Under the pieces are notes generated by a model. The model saw only the letters and a program-made list of their open reading frames with translations, was not told where the DNA came from and did not search any database. From contig SCFE01000090.1 in assembly GCA_004352715.1 (NCBI GenBank), positions 508,425 through 572,424 on the forward strand: 64,000 nucleotides of DNA. Direction: 5' to 3'. This document shows positions 39,601 through 54,600 of this stretch, in pieces; position 1 is the stretch's first letter; every line of letters starts with the position of its first letter. A program made the translations under genes and the position numbers. Source of the stretch: Hofstenia miamia (lineage: Eukaryota; Xenacoelomorpha; Acoela).

Positions 39601-42600
39601 CAAAAGAAGCTTTAGAATAAACCAAAGATCTGCAAAGGAAGTTGCAAAAAGGAACAATTTAATAAAAAAATATGCTTAAAAGCACAACATGAAGAATAAG
39701 AATCTTATCTATTATTCAAATTCGATAATATAAACATTATCATTCAACACTTTATAAAGGCAGTCTCTGTGTATTTTAGAGCCAGAAGCCTGAAAGAATA
39801 TGGTCCACAAATATTCTGGCTTACCATGTTTCGAATAAATCTCTGAAGCCGAAAAAACACAACAACAACCCTTAGTGACTCTATTACTACAATATTGAGG
39901 AAATAGAAAGAATGAATCGATTCACGAGCGATGTATATTACAGAAGGAGAGGGTGGTGTTATTGTATCTCAGTTAATATTGAAAGAAAATTTTGTTTTAC
40001 AACTCATCCACAATTACAAGATCGTATGAATGCAGACATCGGTCATTTTCAGGATTTCATATAATATATGTGAAAAGTTGATGTTTGCAATTAGTTTTGT
40101 CTTACAATTCATTTTTAATAAAAACATTCCTAACATTAAATAAGTTTTCTTAATATGAAAGAGTATATTCACCATTGAAGATAAATAAGTAAAGAACAAA
40201 AAATGTTATCTTATCCTGCATTAAAGAGATAATCAAATGACAAGGTTAACAAGAAAGTAGATGTACCAGAGAAAGAAACTGTCAAAATGAAAATGTCAAT
40301 ATGCTTAGATGGTCACAAGATGTATATGCCAAGGTAAGCCTAATGCAAGAATTCAGACGATTCCAATAAAATAATGAATGGCGGATACTTTTGAGACGTC
40401 TATTATAAAACCTTCAACATGAAAACGACGGACTATTAGAGAAGAGCTTAAAGTAATAAAACGATCAATGCAATGAGAGGGATTATGAGTTGTAAAGCGA
40501 TTGAAATAAGACGAAATTGACACGTCTTGTCGATGAAACTGCTTAAAAAATCAATTCAGCAGAAATATTTTGTTAAACAATAGAGCTTTAGGGACATAGA
40601 GGATTAAAAATTGAATCACAATATACAGATTCAATATTCCAGCGCAAAGATTATTCTGATAAAGACGATCAAAAGAAATATGAAATGAATCAAACTTCTT
40701 GCAAATGTCAATTTACATAGTACAGGTTTAATGCAGAAATATTTGCATATATTACAGCAAGGAAGATGCCGGTAACGGCAATGAAGTACCTCAACCTGAA
40801 GGTGTGCGCAGTTCCCAATTTTCATCACAGCAACACAATATTTTAAGGAATTCACCGTAACGAACTGCGCAGCAGAAATTCACATCTCAAGCAACATTTT
40901 CATCAATAATTCACTCACTCACCACACCGCACCGCACCGCACCGCACAGTAGGAACAATGAAACACGCACACCTCTACTTCAGGTGAAACCTGGTAAACC
41001 CTGCGATTTGGCAGATATAAAAGTCAGTTGTAATTCTGCGAAAATGTTTGAAACAAAAGCCTAAAAAATAATTAAATTGAATGAAGAATACAGATACGCA
41101 CAAAATTATTGAGCACAATTGCTGACAAATTGTTTGAAATCATTAACCAATATGCGGATAGATAGTGTCTATTACATGTGGAGCGCCAGTAGGTCAAGCA
41201 TCACTAAAAATATTTTAAAAAAAGTTAAGAAGGACCATTGGCTGTCTGCTATTTTCTTCAACGTTTGCTTCATTGTTGCAGATTCGTTTGCTGTGGACAA
41301 CTTAATTGTTTTAGATGAAAAAAATATTTGAAATGTTAAATTTTCTGACAAATGTATGATGTATCTGTTTCTCTTTATAAACAAATCACACAGCTAAGAA
41401 GCAACCCTTACAGATTTAGGCTTTACAAACCTTGACTTAGTATTGATTGCACCTTTCACTTTTCATGGCACAAATGAGGAATCATCTGCACAACGCTGAA
41501 AATTTTTAAATTAATACTTCTAAAGACACTACTCTTTAGATTGTATTTTTTATCACTACGGCCCATTGTACAAAATTGCTAGTCACTTGGTATATTGTTC
41601 CTACATATGATATACCCATAGATATACTGTATATAAAATTGCATAAACATAAAAATTCGAATCTAAATATTTGCAGATAAGGCCCATAGAATCCCCAAAC
41701 TTGATAATTGGATCAACTTTTTCTGAGTAGTTAAAATACATTCAGTAATGAAATTTAACAATCAACCATTAGCAAAGAAATATGAGAATTAATAATGGAT
41801 ACACATCTAAGAGTTTAAAAGAAAAAGTACACCTATATTAATGAATATTCGTGGGCGTACCCATGGTTCTTCTTAATGAAAAATAGGCTATAAAAGCATT
41901 GCATAATTCTATATTCTAGTATCTCTGCATAGCATATATAACAAAGAGGCAGGGGTAGTTAAATTTATTAAGAATTTTGAAATTTATTCTATAGTTCTTT
42001 TTTTTAGTTTTGTAAAATCTGCATAAAAGGAAAAAATTTGCAAAGGAAAAAATTGAAAAATTGATGATAGTCTTTTACCTCAGGTGCGATCTACTTTAAA
42101 ATTTCACAGGGGAATAAGTGCCTGGTTTGCCCGTACTTGTTTTAAATATTATTCAGCTCGCATGTATGAAACACAGCTGCATTTCTTAAATGATATAAAT
42201 GCATCTTAGAACATCGCCAATGAGTAATATAAATGTATTATTTTATGCTTGTTCTAAAAACGATCATAAGCTGTTCTAAACTAAGTTGTGTTGCGGCTAA
42301 AAACCAATTCATTCTTTTCATTCAAAAAATAAAAATAACTTCAAACAAAAACTTAGCAACTGTCTATACTTAACATGCATGATGTGATTCTATACTACTG
42401 CAACATCAGGTTCATCTAAACATTGTAATTTTCTGCGCACACATGTGATTTCCTTCATGGCACTCCAACCATTTTCCACAAATACTATATCTTCCTCAGG
42501 TTTAGGAGGTCCAAAGAAATAAATTCTTAATTTTTAAAATTTCTTTCCACGAAAGCAATACCTTACACTCTTCAAAATAATAGTAGGAAAACAACAAAAA

Positions 42601-45600
42601 TAAGCAAAAGAAAAGCAGGATTTAACTTATTATTACAATAAAAAATAATTTTGAGTAGTCGAAAGCCATTGAAGAGGCAATTGTAAAAGATTATATTAAA
42701 TAGAGGAAAATTTAAAAACTTCAGATCATTTAAAGCAATTCGTTTGTTTGGAGTTGCATGCTTCAAGTTGAGCGTGTAAACAGGGTTTGATGCAAAAATG
42801 GGTGCATTATTATTAGCAATCATTTCTTACCATGAAAATACAAATTCTAAAATACAATTTTTCTTAGAGTAAAGAAATGTGAACATAAAAATGTCATATT
42901 CATATATTTAATCCAAAGTTAATCCAATATTCTGGATAAAAGCTAAGAGAACTAGTTTTTTAAAGAAGAAATTTTTTAAGTAAATGGCAGACATTTACGT
43001 AGCATCCCGCTCTTATCGCTAGACATCCTTTATTGGAGAGATCTCCAGACAGCACAAAGAAATATGCCTCAATAAATAAACAGAGCAGAAATGAAATTTC
43101 AAAGACTTAATTCAGTTTTCTGTTGCTACGTTCAGAAAATGCATTCTCAACGAAAATAAAGCTGCAATCATTTTCTCCAAATCATGAATAAAGCAATTAT
43201 AGACATCAAGGTCTTACAAAGTTTATTCGACAGTATTCGTTTATTTTTTCAATGAAATCTTTCAGAATAAAAAATTTGCTAAACATCAACATTCGATGAG
43301 CAGCTAGAAGTGAAATTGAGGGTACCCACGCATAATTAAGCAAACCTGCAAAAAAAGTTTCTGTTCGCATGAGCAGAAGAAATATGAAACGTTCTAATCA
43401 AATCTAATACGCATATTTCCTAGAAATTTTCATGGGATTTGTCATTAAAAAAGGCGTAACAATCTATAGTTGGCTGCAAAAAAAATGAGACTGAACACCT
43501 ATTTTTTCACGCTTTGTGGAAACGTATTGAGACGTTTTAGAGGAAAACTATAAAAATAAAAGACAACGAGAATTTTGTGAACTTTAAAATGGTCAAACAA
43601 AAAAGTTAATTAATTAAACTGGTAATTATTTGAAAACCCTTACCAAACAAATTGTTTTGCTTTGCAATGTTTCTACTTGATTTCTTCGGAATGGAAACGT
43701 TGGAACAGCTTGAAAACGTCTTTGCGACATTGCAAATTTCTCGATCAACTTATTTTCGAAAGCTGAAAAAATTCGACAAGGAGAATCTCTCAAAAGAAGA
43801 AAAGGAAATGGACGCCCTCGAAAAATTATTGGAAAATTCATTCAGAAAACAGTCGCAATTGCTCTCAAAAATCCCTATATTTCTGGGAAAAAAATTGCAA
43901 ACCGACTTCAAACTGAAGCCGACATCTCTGTGNNNNNNNNNNNNNNNNNNNNNNNNNNNNNNNNNNNNNNNNNNNNNNNNNNNNNNNNNNNNNNNNNNNN
44001 NNNNNNNNNNNNNNNNNNNNNNNNNNNNNNNNNNNNNNNNNNNNNNNNNNNNNNNNNNNNNNNNNNNNNNNNNNNNNNNNNNNNNNNNNNNNNNNNNNNN
44101 NNNNNNNNNNNNNNNNNNNNNNNNNNNNNNNNNNNNNNNNNNNNNNNNNNNNNNNNNNNNNNNNNNNNNNNNNNNNNNNNNNNNNNNNNNNNNNNNNNNN
44201 NNNNNNNNNNNNNNNNNNNNNNNNNNNNNNNNNNNNNNNNNNNNNNNNNNNNNNNNNNNNNNNNNNNNNNNNNNNNNNNNNNNNNNNNNNNNNNNNNNNN
44301 NNNNNNNNNNNNNNNNNNNNNNNNNNNNNNNNNNNNNNNNNNNNNNNNNNNNNNNNNNNNNNNNNNNNNNNNNNNNNNNNNNNNNNNNNNNNNNNNNNNN
44401 NNNNNNNNNNNNNNNNNNNNNNNNNNNNNNNNNNNNCACACGTCAGCAAAGACAAAAAATTGGTTTTCTGAAAATAATATCCAGTTTTTGCAATGGCCAC
44501 CAAGTTCTGCTGATCTTTCTCCAATCGAAAACGTGTGGCAGATATTGAAAAATGACGTTGAGAATAAAAATCTGAAAAATATATCCGATATAAAAGAAAA
44601 AATCCTAGAAAGTCAACAAATTTTGACATCTGAAATGAAGTCCAATTTAATGAAATCAATTTCAGTTCGTTTGAATGAAGTTATTTCTACAGGAGGAAAA
44701 CAAATTAGACTTTGATGCTTTTTACTTATAGTCCTTTAATGTATATTTAAAATCTTACCTTTCTTGAGTTGTTACGTTCAGTAGTTCAAAAGTAATATGC
44801 CTTTTTTCTAGTCTCATTTTTTTGCAGCTTATTATGTCATTTGTAATCTACTGTATGTACATGTAGAACCTTCCCCTTATCATTTAGACCAGCCTCTTGT
44901 GCTAAAACCCCTTTAAGAGCTATTGCAGTTAATAAACATTTCTTTAACAGATCTGAAAATATTCATAAAAATTTGACTAAATTAAATTTGCTTATTTTTC
45001 AGGTTACTTTGCTTCCAGACAAAAAGCAACGTGTAATCTTAGCTTAATGTATGTCCTCATCTTTTAAAATCCTTTCACTACTAAATTGAAAAAAACGTTT
45101 AATTCATATTTATTTATATCCACTAGCTCTTATGGATAAATAGATAATGATTTTGAAAAATTAATTGGTACTATATATTGATATTACAATTATTTACAAT
45201 TAATTAATTAATCAGCACTTATGCATGTGCTAAGGACGTTTTGCACAACGTTTATCAGAACAGAACTACACTTTTACAATCCCTTGCGGACCAGGAGTCA
45301 TCTTCCAATATCAGATGCAAAATTCTCAGATAATAATGTTGTTAAAAAATCGCGTAAAAGCATACCGTTGCTGCAGAAACTAAATTAACTTAACATTACA
45401 ATGCATGAAAAAATAAATCATTAAGAAATATGCTTTCTCTAAAGCGATACTACAATGTAACATCGTAAAAATACATCAAAATCAATTCTGTAAATGATGA
45501 AAACCTACTTAATTAAATTTCTTCAATTAATAATAACATAATAGCGAACCATTTAGGAAGGACTTGAAAACTCCAGAATTACTGAATGTCACCAATTTAG

Positions 45601-48600
45601 AAACATAGAATATATTCAAATTTGATATCAAAAGTTGAAGTTATAATACGATAAATAATATCCAACAGCTTGAGCTGGCCTGAAAATGATTCACGGATAA
45701 ATCACAACTCTACACCATGTGCAATAGGCCTACGTATGCTAATTTTAGATTCAACTATTATTAAGAGCCAAGGGGATCTATAATACAGGCCATGACACTG
45801 GACATATTTGTTTTCTAGCGGAGGCTGAGCTATTATCAGACGTTTCTACTAAAGTTAATATAAAATAAATCCAAAATTTATCTCGTAAGCAACATTAGTT
45901 ATGACGATTGTTTGACAACATATAAAAAGTGTTTTCAAATGTAAAACATACATTAACAAAAAATAATGTTGCTGTTAATGAAATTTAACAATTTTACGAT
46001 TTGAAACATCATCTCTGCTAAAACCGCGCTCTAGTTTTGCTCTGTTGAAAATTAAGGAATGTGTAGATACTGAATTGTAGCTATAGCTGTTGCACAGCTA
46101 TAAAAACAACATTTTTCCATTTTCTTTATTCAAGACAACATTTTGATCAGCCTCCACTAGAAAATAAATATATCAAGTGTCATGGCCTGTATTATAAATC
46201 GCCTTAAGAGCAGATGGAAAATTATTCATCGGAAAACGATTTTAGAATATGATATTGATGAGACCAATTTAATTTTTTCGTCTTACATCACACTCAAGTA
46301 CTTTCTATGAAAAATTGCCATTTTTAAGAACACGAAGTTTCTCAGAAGCAAATAATCTAATCTAACCCCTTAAAGATGAATAATGGTAAGGAAATATATT
46401 TCGATTTGCTCCTATAGATATTGATCATATCCTAAAAAACACTTCAATAGACTTCATCTAAAAATTTTGGAAGTTAGAGTCTTACCAGGAATCATTGACT
46501 AAACAAAAACAAAAACATTTAAAGTCCCAGATGAGATATAGTTACATCAAGGCTCAGCCTCTTATCCAAAACAATGCCAAGAAAATTTCTAGACACCAGA
46601 GAAAGATCAGTTTAGAAACTTCAAAATCTTTTCAATGATTAAAAATGTAGTTTGTTATAAAAACTTAATTCCCGATAAATTTATAGCGAATTCATGTATC
46701 ACCAAGCAATTTTACTTATGACTGTTTAAAATTAGCTGACCATTTTTGTAAAGACTAAACGATTTATATCTAATTTTAAATATTGTAGAAATAATTAATA
46801 ACATGCACATAGCATGCATAAATATCCATTATACATATCATATTTAATGAAAATTTCAATAATTTAGTTATTTAAATTTGTTTTTAGTTAAGTGTTTTCC
46901 TGCAAACCAATATACTAATATAAATTGAAAAATTCCAACCACAACTTGTGAATAAGAATAACAACAAACTAAACGGGTAAAAAGTTTATTCCATTAAACC
47001 AAATTTCATTTGGAGCAGTAAACTACTTAGAAAACAAGAGCCATAAATCACTCAAATTACTAGTTTTGTAATTTAATTCTTGTGTTGCTACGCTCTAATT
47101 CTGTTATAAAAACTATAGAAAATTTCAAAATATAACTTATATCAAAGCGTCTTTCGCAAGACTATCAAAGTATGTATGAAAATAGGCAAACTTGGAATTA
47201 TACATTTAGACCAAGTCATCCAACAAACTTAGTTTAGGATTTTGCTCTAGGAACTCATAGTGAGAGAAACAATATTTTAACTCTCACCGCTATTTTGATA
47301 AACAACTTTAAGTGTTTACTATGTTTTTGTAAATGTGACATTTTGTTTAGAAATTTAAAAATGTTAAGATTTTTGTTGTCAAGAATTAAAAAATTATTTA
47401 TTAAATACATAAAATAATAATTAATGTGTGGTTTAAATAACACGGATGATCTTCAAAATAGTTCATCTGCATCAGAATTATTATGCACATATTTCTATGA
47501 AGAATTATAATGGAGCAAACAAACAGATGAGCCTTAACCAAATTATTATCTGAAAAGTAGAACTATTTGCACCAAATATATATATTAATGTTATATTACT
47601 ATGCTAAAAAGTGTTTAAAGAATGTTCAATTTTATGTCTTACAAAACTTAGAAAGGAGTTGTCTTTATTCATTACAAGCAATCTAATATTTTAAACACAT
47701 TAAGGTGTGTTCCCACTATCGACTTTTATCATTTGTCAAGAAATCGGTGACAAAAGTCGATAGTGTGAATGGTACTAAAACTAGTCGAATAGCTACTTGA
47801 AACTAATTGCTTACTTCTCAAGTAGGGAACAGACTTCCAAAACGTAAATTATTGTCGTTGAAATATTTCAACTTCAAAATATGTAAACATTGTTTACATT
47901 CCAAGACAAACCAATCCATAAACAGATGTTGTTGTTTTTCTTACTGTCAATCAAAAGATGATAATTTATCATCTGATAAAAAATCGATAGTCTGAACGTT
48001 CTTCAAACTCCGCTTTTTCTGATAAAAAATCGCCAATGTGAACGAAAATAATTGCATTTTCGATTAAAATCTGCTGATAAAAATCGATAGTGGGAACACA
48101 CCTTTAAATAATGGAAAAATCAAATAAATAGTTGTTACGCCATCTATCGAAATTTAAAAAAACTTACTTTCTTTGATTTTGCATCGATTCCAGATTGTAT
48201 TTTTTCTCTTTTCTTTCTATCTTTCTCCGCATATTTTTGCATAAATTCTTCCAGAAGTTTTTGATCTACATTATCCTCAGTATGCTTGTGGGATTCCTAA
48301 AATAAAAGCGTCAACAGGAATTAATAACAACCTTCAAATTTATCATGCAACAGTGTGCCATAAAATTTATATATTGCATTTTCAAAATAACCCCTGAACT
48401 CTTTATTTCAAGAGCAATTTAAAACGTTTTCATGCATTAATACTGTAGATGGCGAGTTATTGTGCGGTGTTAACCAGTAGTATATAGCATCACATATTTG
48501 ATATTTTAATGTAAAAATAGTAAATTACATTTTCAAAGTACATGTACATTATAGTTCAACTGCAACAATATAAATCATTGTGGAAATATTCGAAATGCAA

Positions 48601-51600
48601 ATGGCACAATTTTATTACTTCTATTTTCATTAAATCATCTGTGCAGAAATCTTAAGCAATCTAGATACATTTGTTAAATTTTGCATTCAATAAACTAGTT
48701 GTACTGAATATCAAAATTACACACTTAATAGTAGGAAGAAAGCCAATTGCTGAAATATATTAATATACTGATATGTATTTATCAACACTGAATGATAATA
48801 GAACTGAATTTTTTTTTGATTTTTTTACAAATAATTAATAAATTAAAATGCAAAATGATCTTTAATAACACCATAAATATAATAAATCCTTGAATCTTGG
48901 CTTAGACTAAGGTTTAATTTTAACAATACCAAATAATTAAACACTACATAGATGGTGCAGGTACTTGATTAATCTTGCTCATTACTATACACGAAGGTGG
49001 TATTAGCGAGATGCTGGATTTTGTTGCACGCTAATACAGAACTGTGCTTTATTCGTCTGTCAATAAACATGTTTGTATTAAACATAGTTACGATTTCATA
49101 GCTTTAAAATTTCTTAAATCGAAATTGATGGTAAAATAAACTGCTAATATGTGTTTATGCAAGAAAATCCAGCTCTGATCTAAGATGGCATAAGGAAGAA
49201 CAACATTAGTGAGAGAGTTTGCAAGATTATAGAATATTAAAATATCTTGGTTAGTTTGCAAGTGTAATAAGTTGAGAATACAATACCGGCTGATTGGCTT
49301 AGACTAAGGTTTAATTTTAACAATACCAAATAATTAAACACTACATAGATGGTGCTGGTACTTGATTAATCTTGCTCATTACTATACACGAAGGNNNNNN
49401 NNNNNNNNNNNNNNNNNNNNNNNNNNNNNNNNNNNNNNNNNNNNNNNNNNNNNNNNNNNNNNNNNNNNNNNNNNNNNNNNNNNNNNNNNNNNNNNNNNNN
49501 NNNNNNNNNNNNNNNNNNNNNNNNNNNNNNNNNNNNNNNNNNNNNNNNNNNNNNNNNNNNNNNNNNNNNNNNNNNNNNNNNNNNNNNNNNNNNNNNNNNN
49601 NNNNNNNNNNNNNNNNNNNNNNNNNNNNNNNNNNNNAAAATGAGAAATATATATATATATATATATATGGAAATTGAGAAATGAATAAAACATATATAAT
49701 TATTTTTTTCAATAAATTTCGTCCCGCCATATTCAAAATTGAAACATGCTACAATCAGACAAAAAAACATTTTAAATAATTGTTTCCAGTTTGAGTTGGA
49801 GTTTATTTCATTCCATTAAACGAATGGAAATATCTATAATAAAAAATTATTTAAAACAAAATATGCGCAATTACATGCCTCCAATATAATATCACAAGCA
49901 AAAATGTCAGTTTTCACCCTCGTTAGTCCAAATTTCAACAATTTCATTATTCCATTTACAATGCTAAAACATAGTCTTAACAATTCGACTTATTTGGAAA
50001 TTGGCCACAAAATGCGGAGGCACTTGTAAAAGCTACACAGAATGATATCGCTTAGCTACCAATGTTGCGTATATTGTATTGCACAAAAATAGTTCGAAAC
50101 CAATGCAAAATTTTAATATTGCTTCCCTAAATATTTCAATTATTGCAATTATTTCGTATAAACAATAACTGTTTCTATTAAATGAAAGGAAATCTACGAC
50201 AATTTTCACGAAAATTTAAAAGCAAGATTTGTTGCAAATTCATGTATCGATATCAGAAACTAATTAAACAAGTGCATGTATACAATTAGCAACGTAAGCT
50301 ACTCTAATATAACAATGTAAAATAAAATGGCCAACAGGCCAATATATTCAAAACATTTTAAATAAGTGCAGCAACTGTTATAGAATCCCAATTTTTTTGT
50401 TGGTTTGTAAAAACAGTTGACTTTCAGGGTTGATATGACTGATCCTTCACTGGTAGTCTGTATAGGTGGAACTTACAGCAGTGAATAGTCTCTCCACCCA
50501 ATTCGGAGTAGGAGAAACCCAATTCATCTGGGTGATATGTGCTCTTTTGCGTAAGTTGGCTAGAAAAGAGAGGTTTCCACTCGAAGATCCCAAATTTGAA
50601 TTACAGGAAAAAATTGAAAATTAATCCAAATCACGTTGATTTACGGTTTTTGCCAAGGCGCACTTTGATATTGTTTTTTTAATTCAGGATGATTTGCTAT
50701 GCTCTCTTCTGTGATGACCCAAGTACTTTACTAGAGAATGATACTTCTCAATTCTCAAGTAACAAATCGAAGTACGAACTGACACTAACATGCCCCATAT
50801 CACACTTTTTTCTTGGAATTTATTTGAAACACTTTCAAAATCTGGCATTTTTCTAATAAAATCTGCCAAAACTAAATTGTCTCCAACAAAGAACAAAAAA
50901 GAGGCCAAATCCACGTCATTATTATCCAAAATCTCTATCAATTGAAAATATATCTCTTCAGCATTGAACTACAATAATGACTTATTCAGTATTTTGATTG
51001 GTCAAGTAGGGACGAAATACAAAATAAATAATGGCCTTAACTGAATGCCTGTGAATTCTAAAAACAATTTTAACTCATCACGAATGCATTAAATGTGTTG
51101 TAAAAAGCCAATTTTAATCCCTATATTGACGACATTTTTGCAAAAATTTTAAACAGTTCAATAATTAATTGACCTATTTTTTTGCCAATATATAATTGTA
51201 TGCAACTGTATTGCAATTATTTCCCTGAACAGTTATCGATTACGGATCCTTGTTATCAACTGTTGAATCGTATTTGCATACAAAAAGAAGGGAGAACGCA
51301 CAAAGGGATATGACCCAGAAGACAAAAGTCTTCTAATAAACTGAAACAGTGCTTGTGGCGTCTCTTTGTATTGTGTTCTAATTTGACATCGAAGCAATTG
51401 CAGTAGGATTAGAGTGATGGGAACATTTATTAATAGAAATTCGAGTAAACGCTAAATTCTAACAATATCTGAACTGTTTGGTAGACACGCCTCGAAAGCC
51501 GAATACACACATCAGGGAGACGCCGCGCAACAAAATAATTACCATTTCATTTGAAATATCCCAGCTGAATGAATTTCTTCCGAAAACCCCCGGATCTATG

Positions 51601-54600
51601 AGGTAAAGCAATTAGGACGGTGTACACATCAGAGACCAATTAAATACATTTTCAGACAAAATTTTCCTAATGTGTACGCCTAGCCTAAGAAGCCGCTGTT
51701 ATCAAAACAACATCTTTTAGAAAGAAAACGTTTGTACAAACAAAAATGTGCAGTAATGTGATTGATAGGCTATTCTCCTGATGTGAATCTAAATTAAAAC
51801 CCCGGCTGAGGTGGGCCAGGTTGGTACGAGACAATTCATCTGAACATTGGTCTAATGTTATATTTTCAGATGCGTCAAGATTTGAGCTATACTCATCAAA
51901 AAGAATGTTGATAAAGAGACCAACTGGACAGAAGTTCAGATTCTTGCCTCAACTTACTCGGGGGACCATGAATTATGGTGGGAAGTTTGTAATGGTATGG
52001 GGTGCAATATGGAAGTGTGTTCTTCGCAAGATTGTTCACATCAATGGTTCTCTCCGAAGCTCTCAATATGCTTGGATTCTAGAGTAGGAACTCTTGCCAC
52101 TCCTTAAAGTGATTCAATATATCAGTCGGATGGTGCTCCATGTCATACCTCAAAAGAAATGAAGAACTTCCTCCACAATAATGGGGTGCTATCCTAGCTG
52201 ACTGACCTGGCCAATCTCCAGACTTTAACATTATCGAAAATATGTGGAAAGAGGTCAACTATCAAATCGGATAGCATACTCACTGAAGACGAGCTGTGGA
52301 GCGCAATAAAGAAAAAATTTTATGCAATTCCCAACAGCTTGCTTCAGTCCCTGATCGCTTTGAAGCTGTTATTCGTAAAGGACACCCTAGAAAATATTAG
52401 AAGAGAGAATTTTGTTGCTAAGTCCTTGTATTGCATCAATTATTAATTTATGTATCTTATTTTGAATTTACTTTTTTCGGATTTGTTCATTTGTTAAAAT
52501 TTTTTTCAGGTGGCCAAATACATTTTTCCAATACAAGTTTTCTAATTTTGATTAAAAATTAATAGCCAATTGTTATTCTACATATTTTATGGTATTAGAC
52601 ATACAGATTTTCCTTTCTCAATCAAAGTAACAATTGTTTATAATCTTCAACACACTCTATCCAATGAATGTTCATTATTTATTCAAAATAGCAAAGTGGT
52701 CGAATACATATTTCAAGTACTGTATTTCGTTCCATGCTTCGCCGAATTAAAAGTGTCATAAAATTGGGGACAGCCAAATTCATATTAGTTCTTTATATCA
52801 TCCAATGCTAAGTTGATGATCTGTCCCGTTTCTATATATTAGGGTGTATATTTTTGTTTTAAAAATAATAATTTTGATTTGTGTTTTCCCTAGAGCATAC
52901 CTGCAAATACAGAGTAAACTTAAATCGAATTTCCCAGAAAAAAGATTTTAAAGGTAACCAATTCTCACAGATAGAAAAATCGATAGTTGCGATAATATCG
53001 CCGATTATGGCTTTCTTGATGATCGATCTTACACGCTTTATTCTAGTTCTAGATAACGACATTTTTAGTAACTCTCGTAACTAAATATTTCTTTTAATTC
53101 TGTAAAAAAAATAAGAATGGGAAAATTGAGGACAACAATAAAGATTCTATAATATTTATGCGCATAGGTTTGTTCAAAAAATTACAAAATTTTAACCTAC
53201 AAATTGAAATCATGCTCACAACAATTATAAGTGATATGCATTGTGATGAGTCATTCCTTGCAAGAATAACACATACACATATAGAATATATGTAGTCTCC
53301 TAAATTAGCGATTAAATATAATAGCAATTGAATATGGTATTGTGGGAACTCGCATAACATCGTCCCTTCTAACAGAAAACGTCTATTAAAATGAATTTAG
53401 AATCTTAATTTGCTGTCTGCTCAGACGAATGTTTGCCAATTGTTTGAAGACTTAAGTAGAGTTAAGTGCCATGTGATGTGTTATCCATCAATGCAAGCTT
53501 AATGACTTGATTACCTTCTTCAATTGTCATTCACTCAACATCTGCTAACATTAGAAATTTGACATTCAAAATCGAGCCTTGATAGATTAGTGTTCCAGCA
53601 GTAATAAACAAACAAACAATTAAGCGTCTGAGATCTTAAAGAGATAACTTTTTATCATAGTCGTAACTTTTTCATTGTTTATATCGAATTCAAATTTCAA
53701 ACATTCGCTGTTATGACTTCACAGAAACAAACAACGATTGGTCCCATTTTTTGTTTTGCAAATTATGAAAAGCTAATAAAATGGTACAAAGCAATGTTAA
53801 GATTCAGTTTTTGGGTCTGCTATACATTTATTAAACATGAATATCTTAGTTCGAAAATAGCGGCCTAAAATAAGTGGAGTAACGCTTCATTTCAAATCAA
53901 ACTTTAAATCCTCAGATCCAAAAAATCCAAAATATTTCCATACGTACGTGTGACTAAACAAATTTGGTATCTGAGTTTGACAACCTGGTTTATAGGTTTG
54001 CCGTTGTGCGAGTTTTTTTCACATAACCAAAACAAGACAACAGCAAAAATCTGTTGTGTCACACAACATACGCAACATAACACATCAAAGCAATAATTTA
54101 CAAAACTCTTATAATTATGGAAAACTTGTTTATATTAGAGTATAACATTTATATGAGCATACTGGAAGTCAAAATATCAGTGAAAATTATTATAACATGT
54201 AAGAATATCTACCTGTTTTTTGTATGATCGCAATAAGAAAATGTTTAACAATCATAAAACGCTTTGCCATTCTTTCTTAAATTAAAGGTTTTTATTTTAA
54301 TTAGCAGAATATAGTTTCTCTTGCATTTAAATGCACTCCATCTATAATCTGCTGAATGTATTAAAAATCAAAATTTTATATGACCACCGAAATTGCCTTT
54401 CTTGTAAAATACCATATTAAAGAAGGAAAAGAGTATAAATAAAATTTTGGTTGGTTCAAACTCTCGTTAGCCTTGAAAAATCTGCCACCACCTCAGTCTA
54501 GTTCAGAAAAGCTATTATCAATAAAAAGAAATAAATAAATATTATTTAAGAATATTCATCAGGTACAATGCAATGAAACAAATTAGCAAGGGTCTAAATA

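Noticed and set aside
40920-40950. CCGCA pentamer repeat considered as a regulatory array
   Set aside because: Only about four units; an ordinary short tandem repeat.
41119-41384. Paired ORFs of 70 codons on opposite strands
   Set aside because: Mirror ORFs; no supporting signal.
50400-50600. Possible SINE with AAGTTGGCTAG A-box-like sequence
   Set aside because: No acceptable B box at the right spacing and no flanking duplication.
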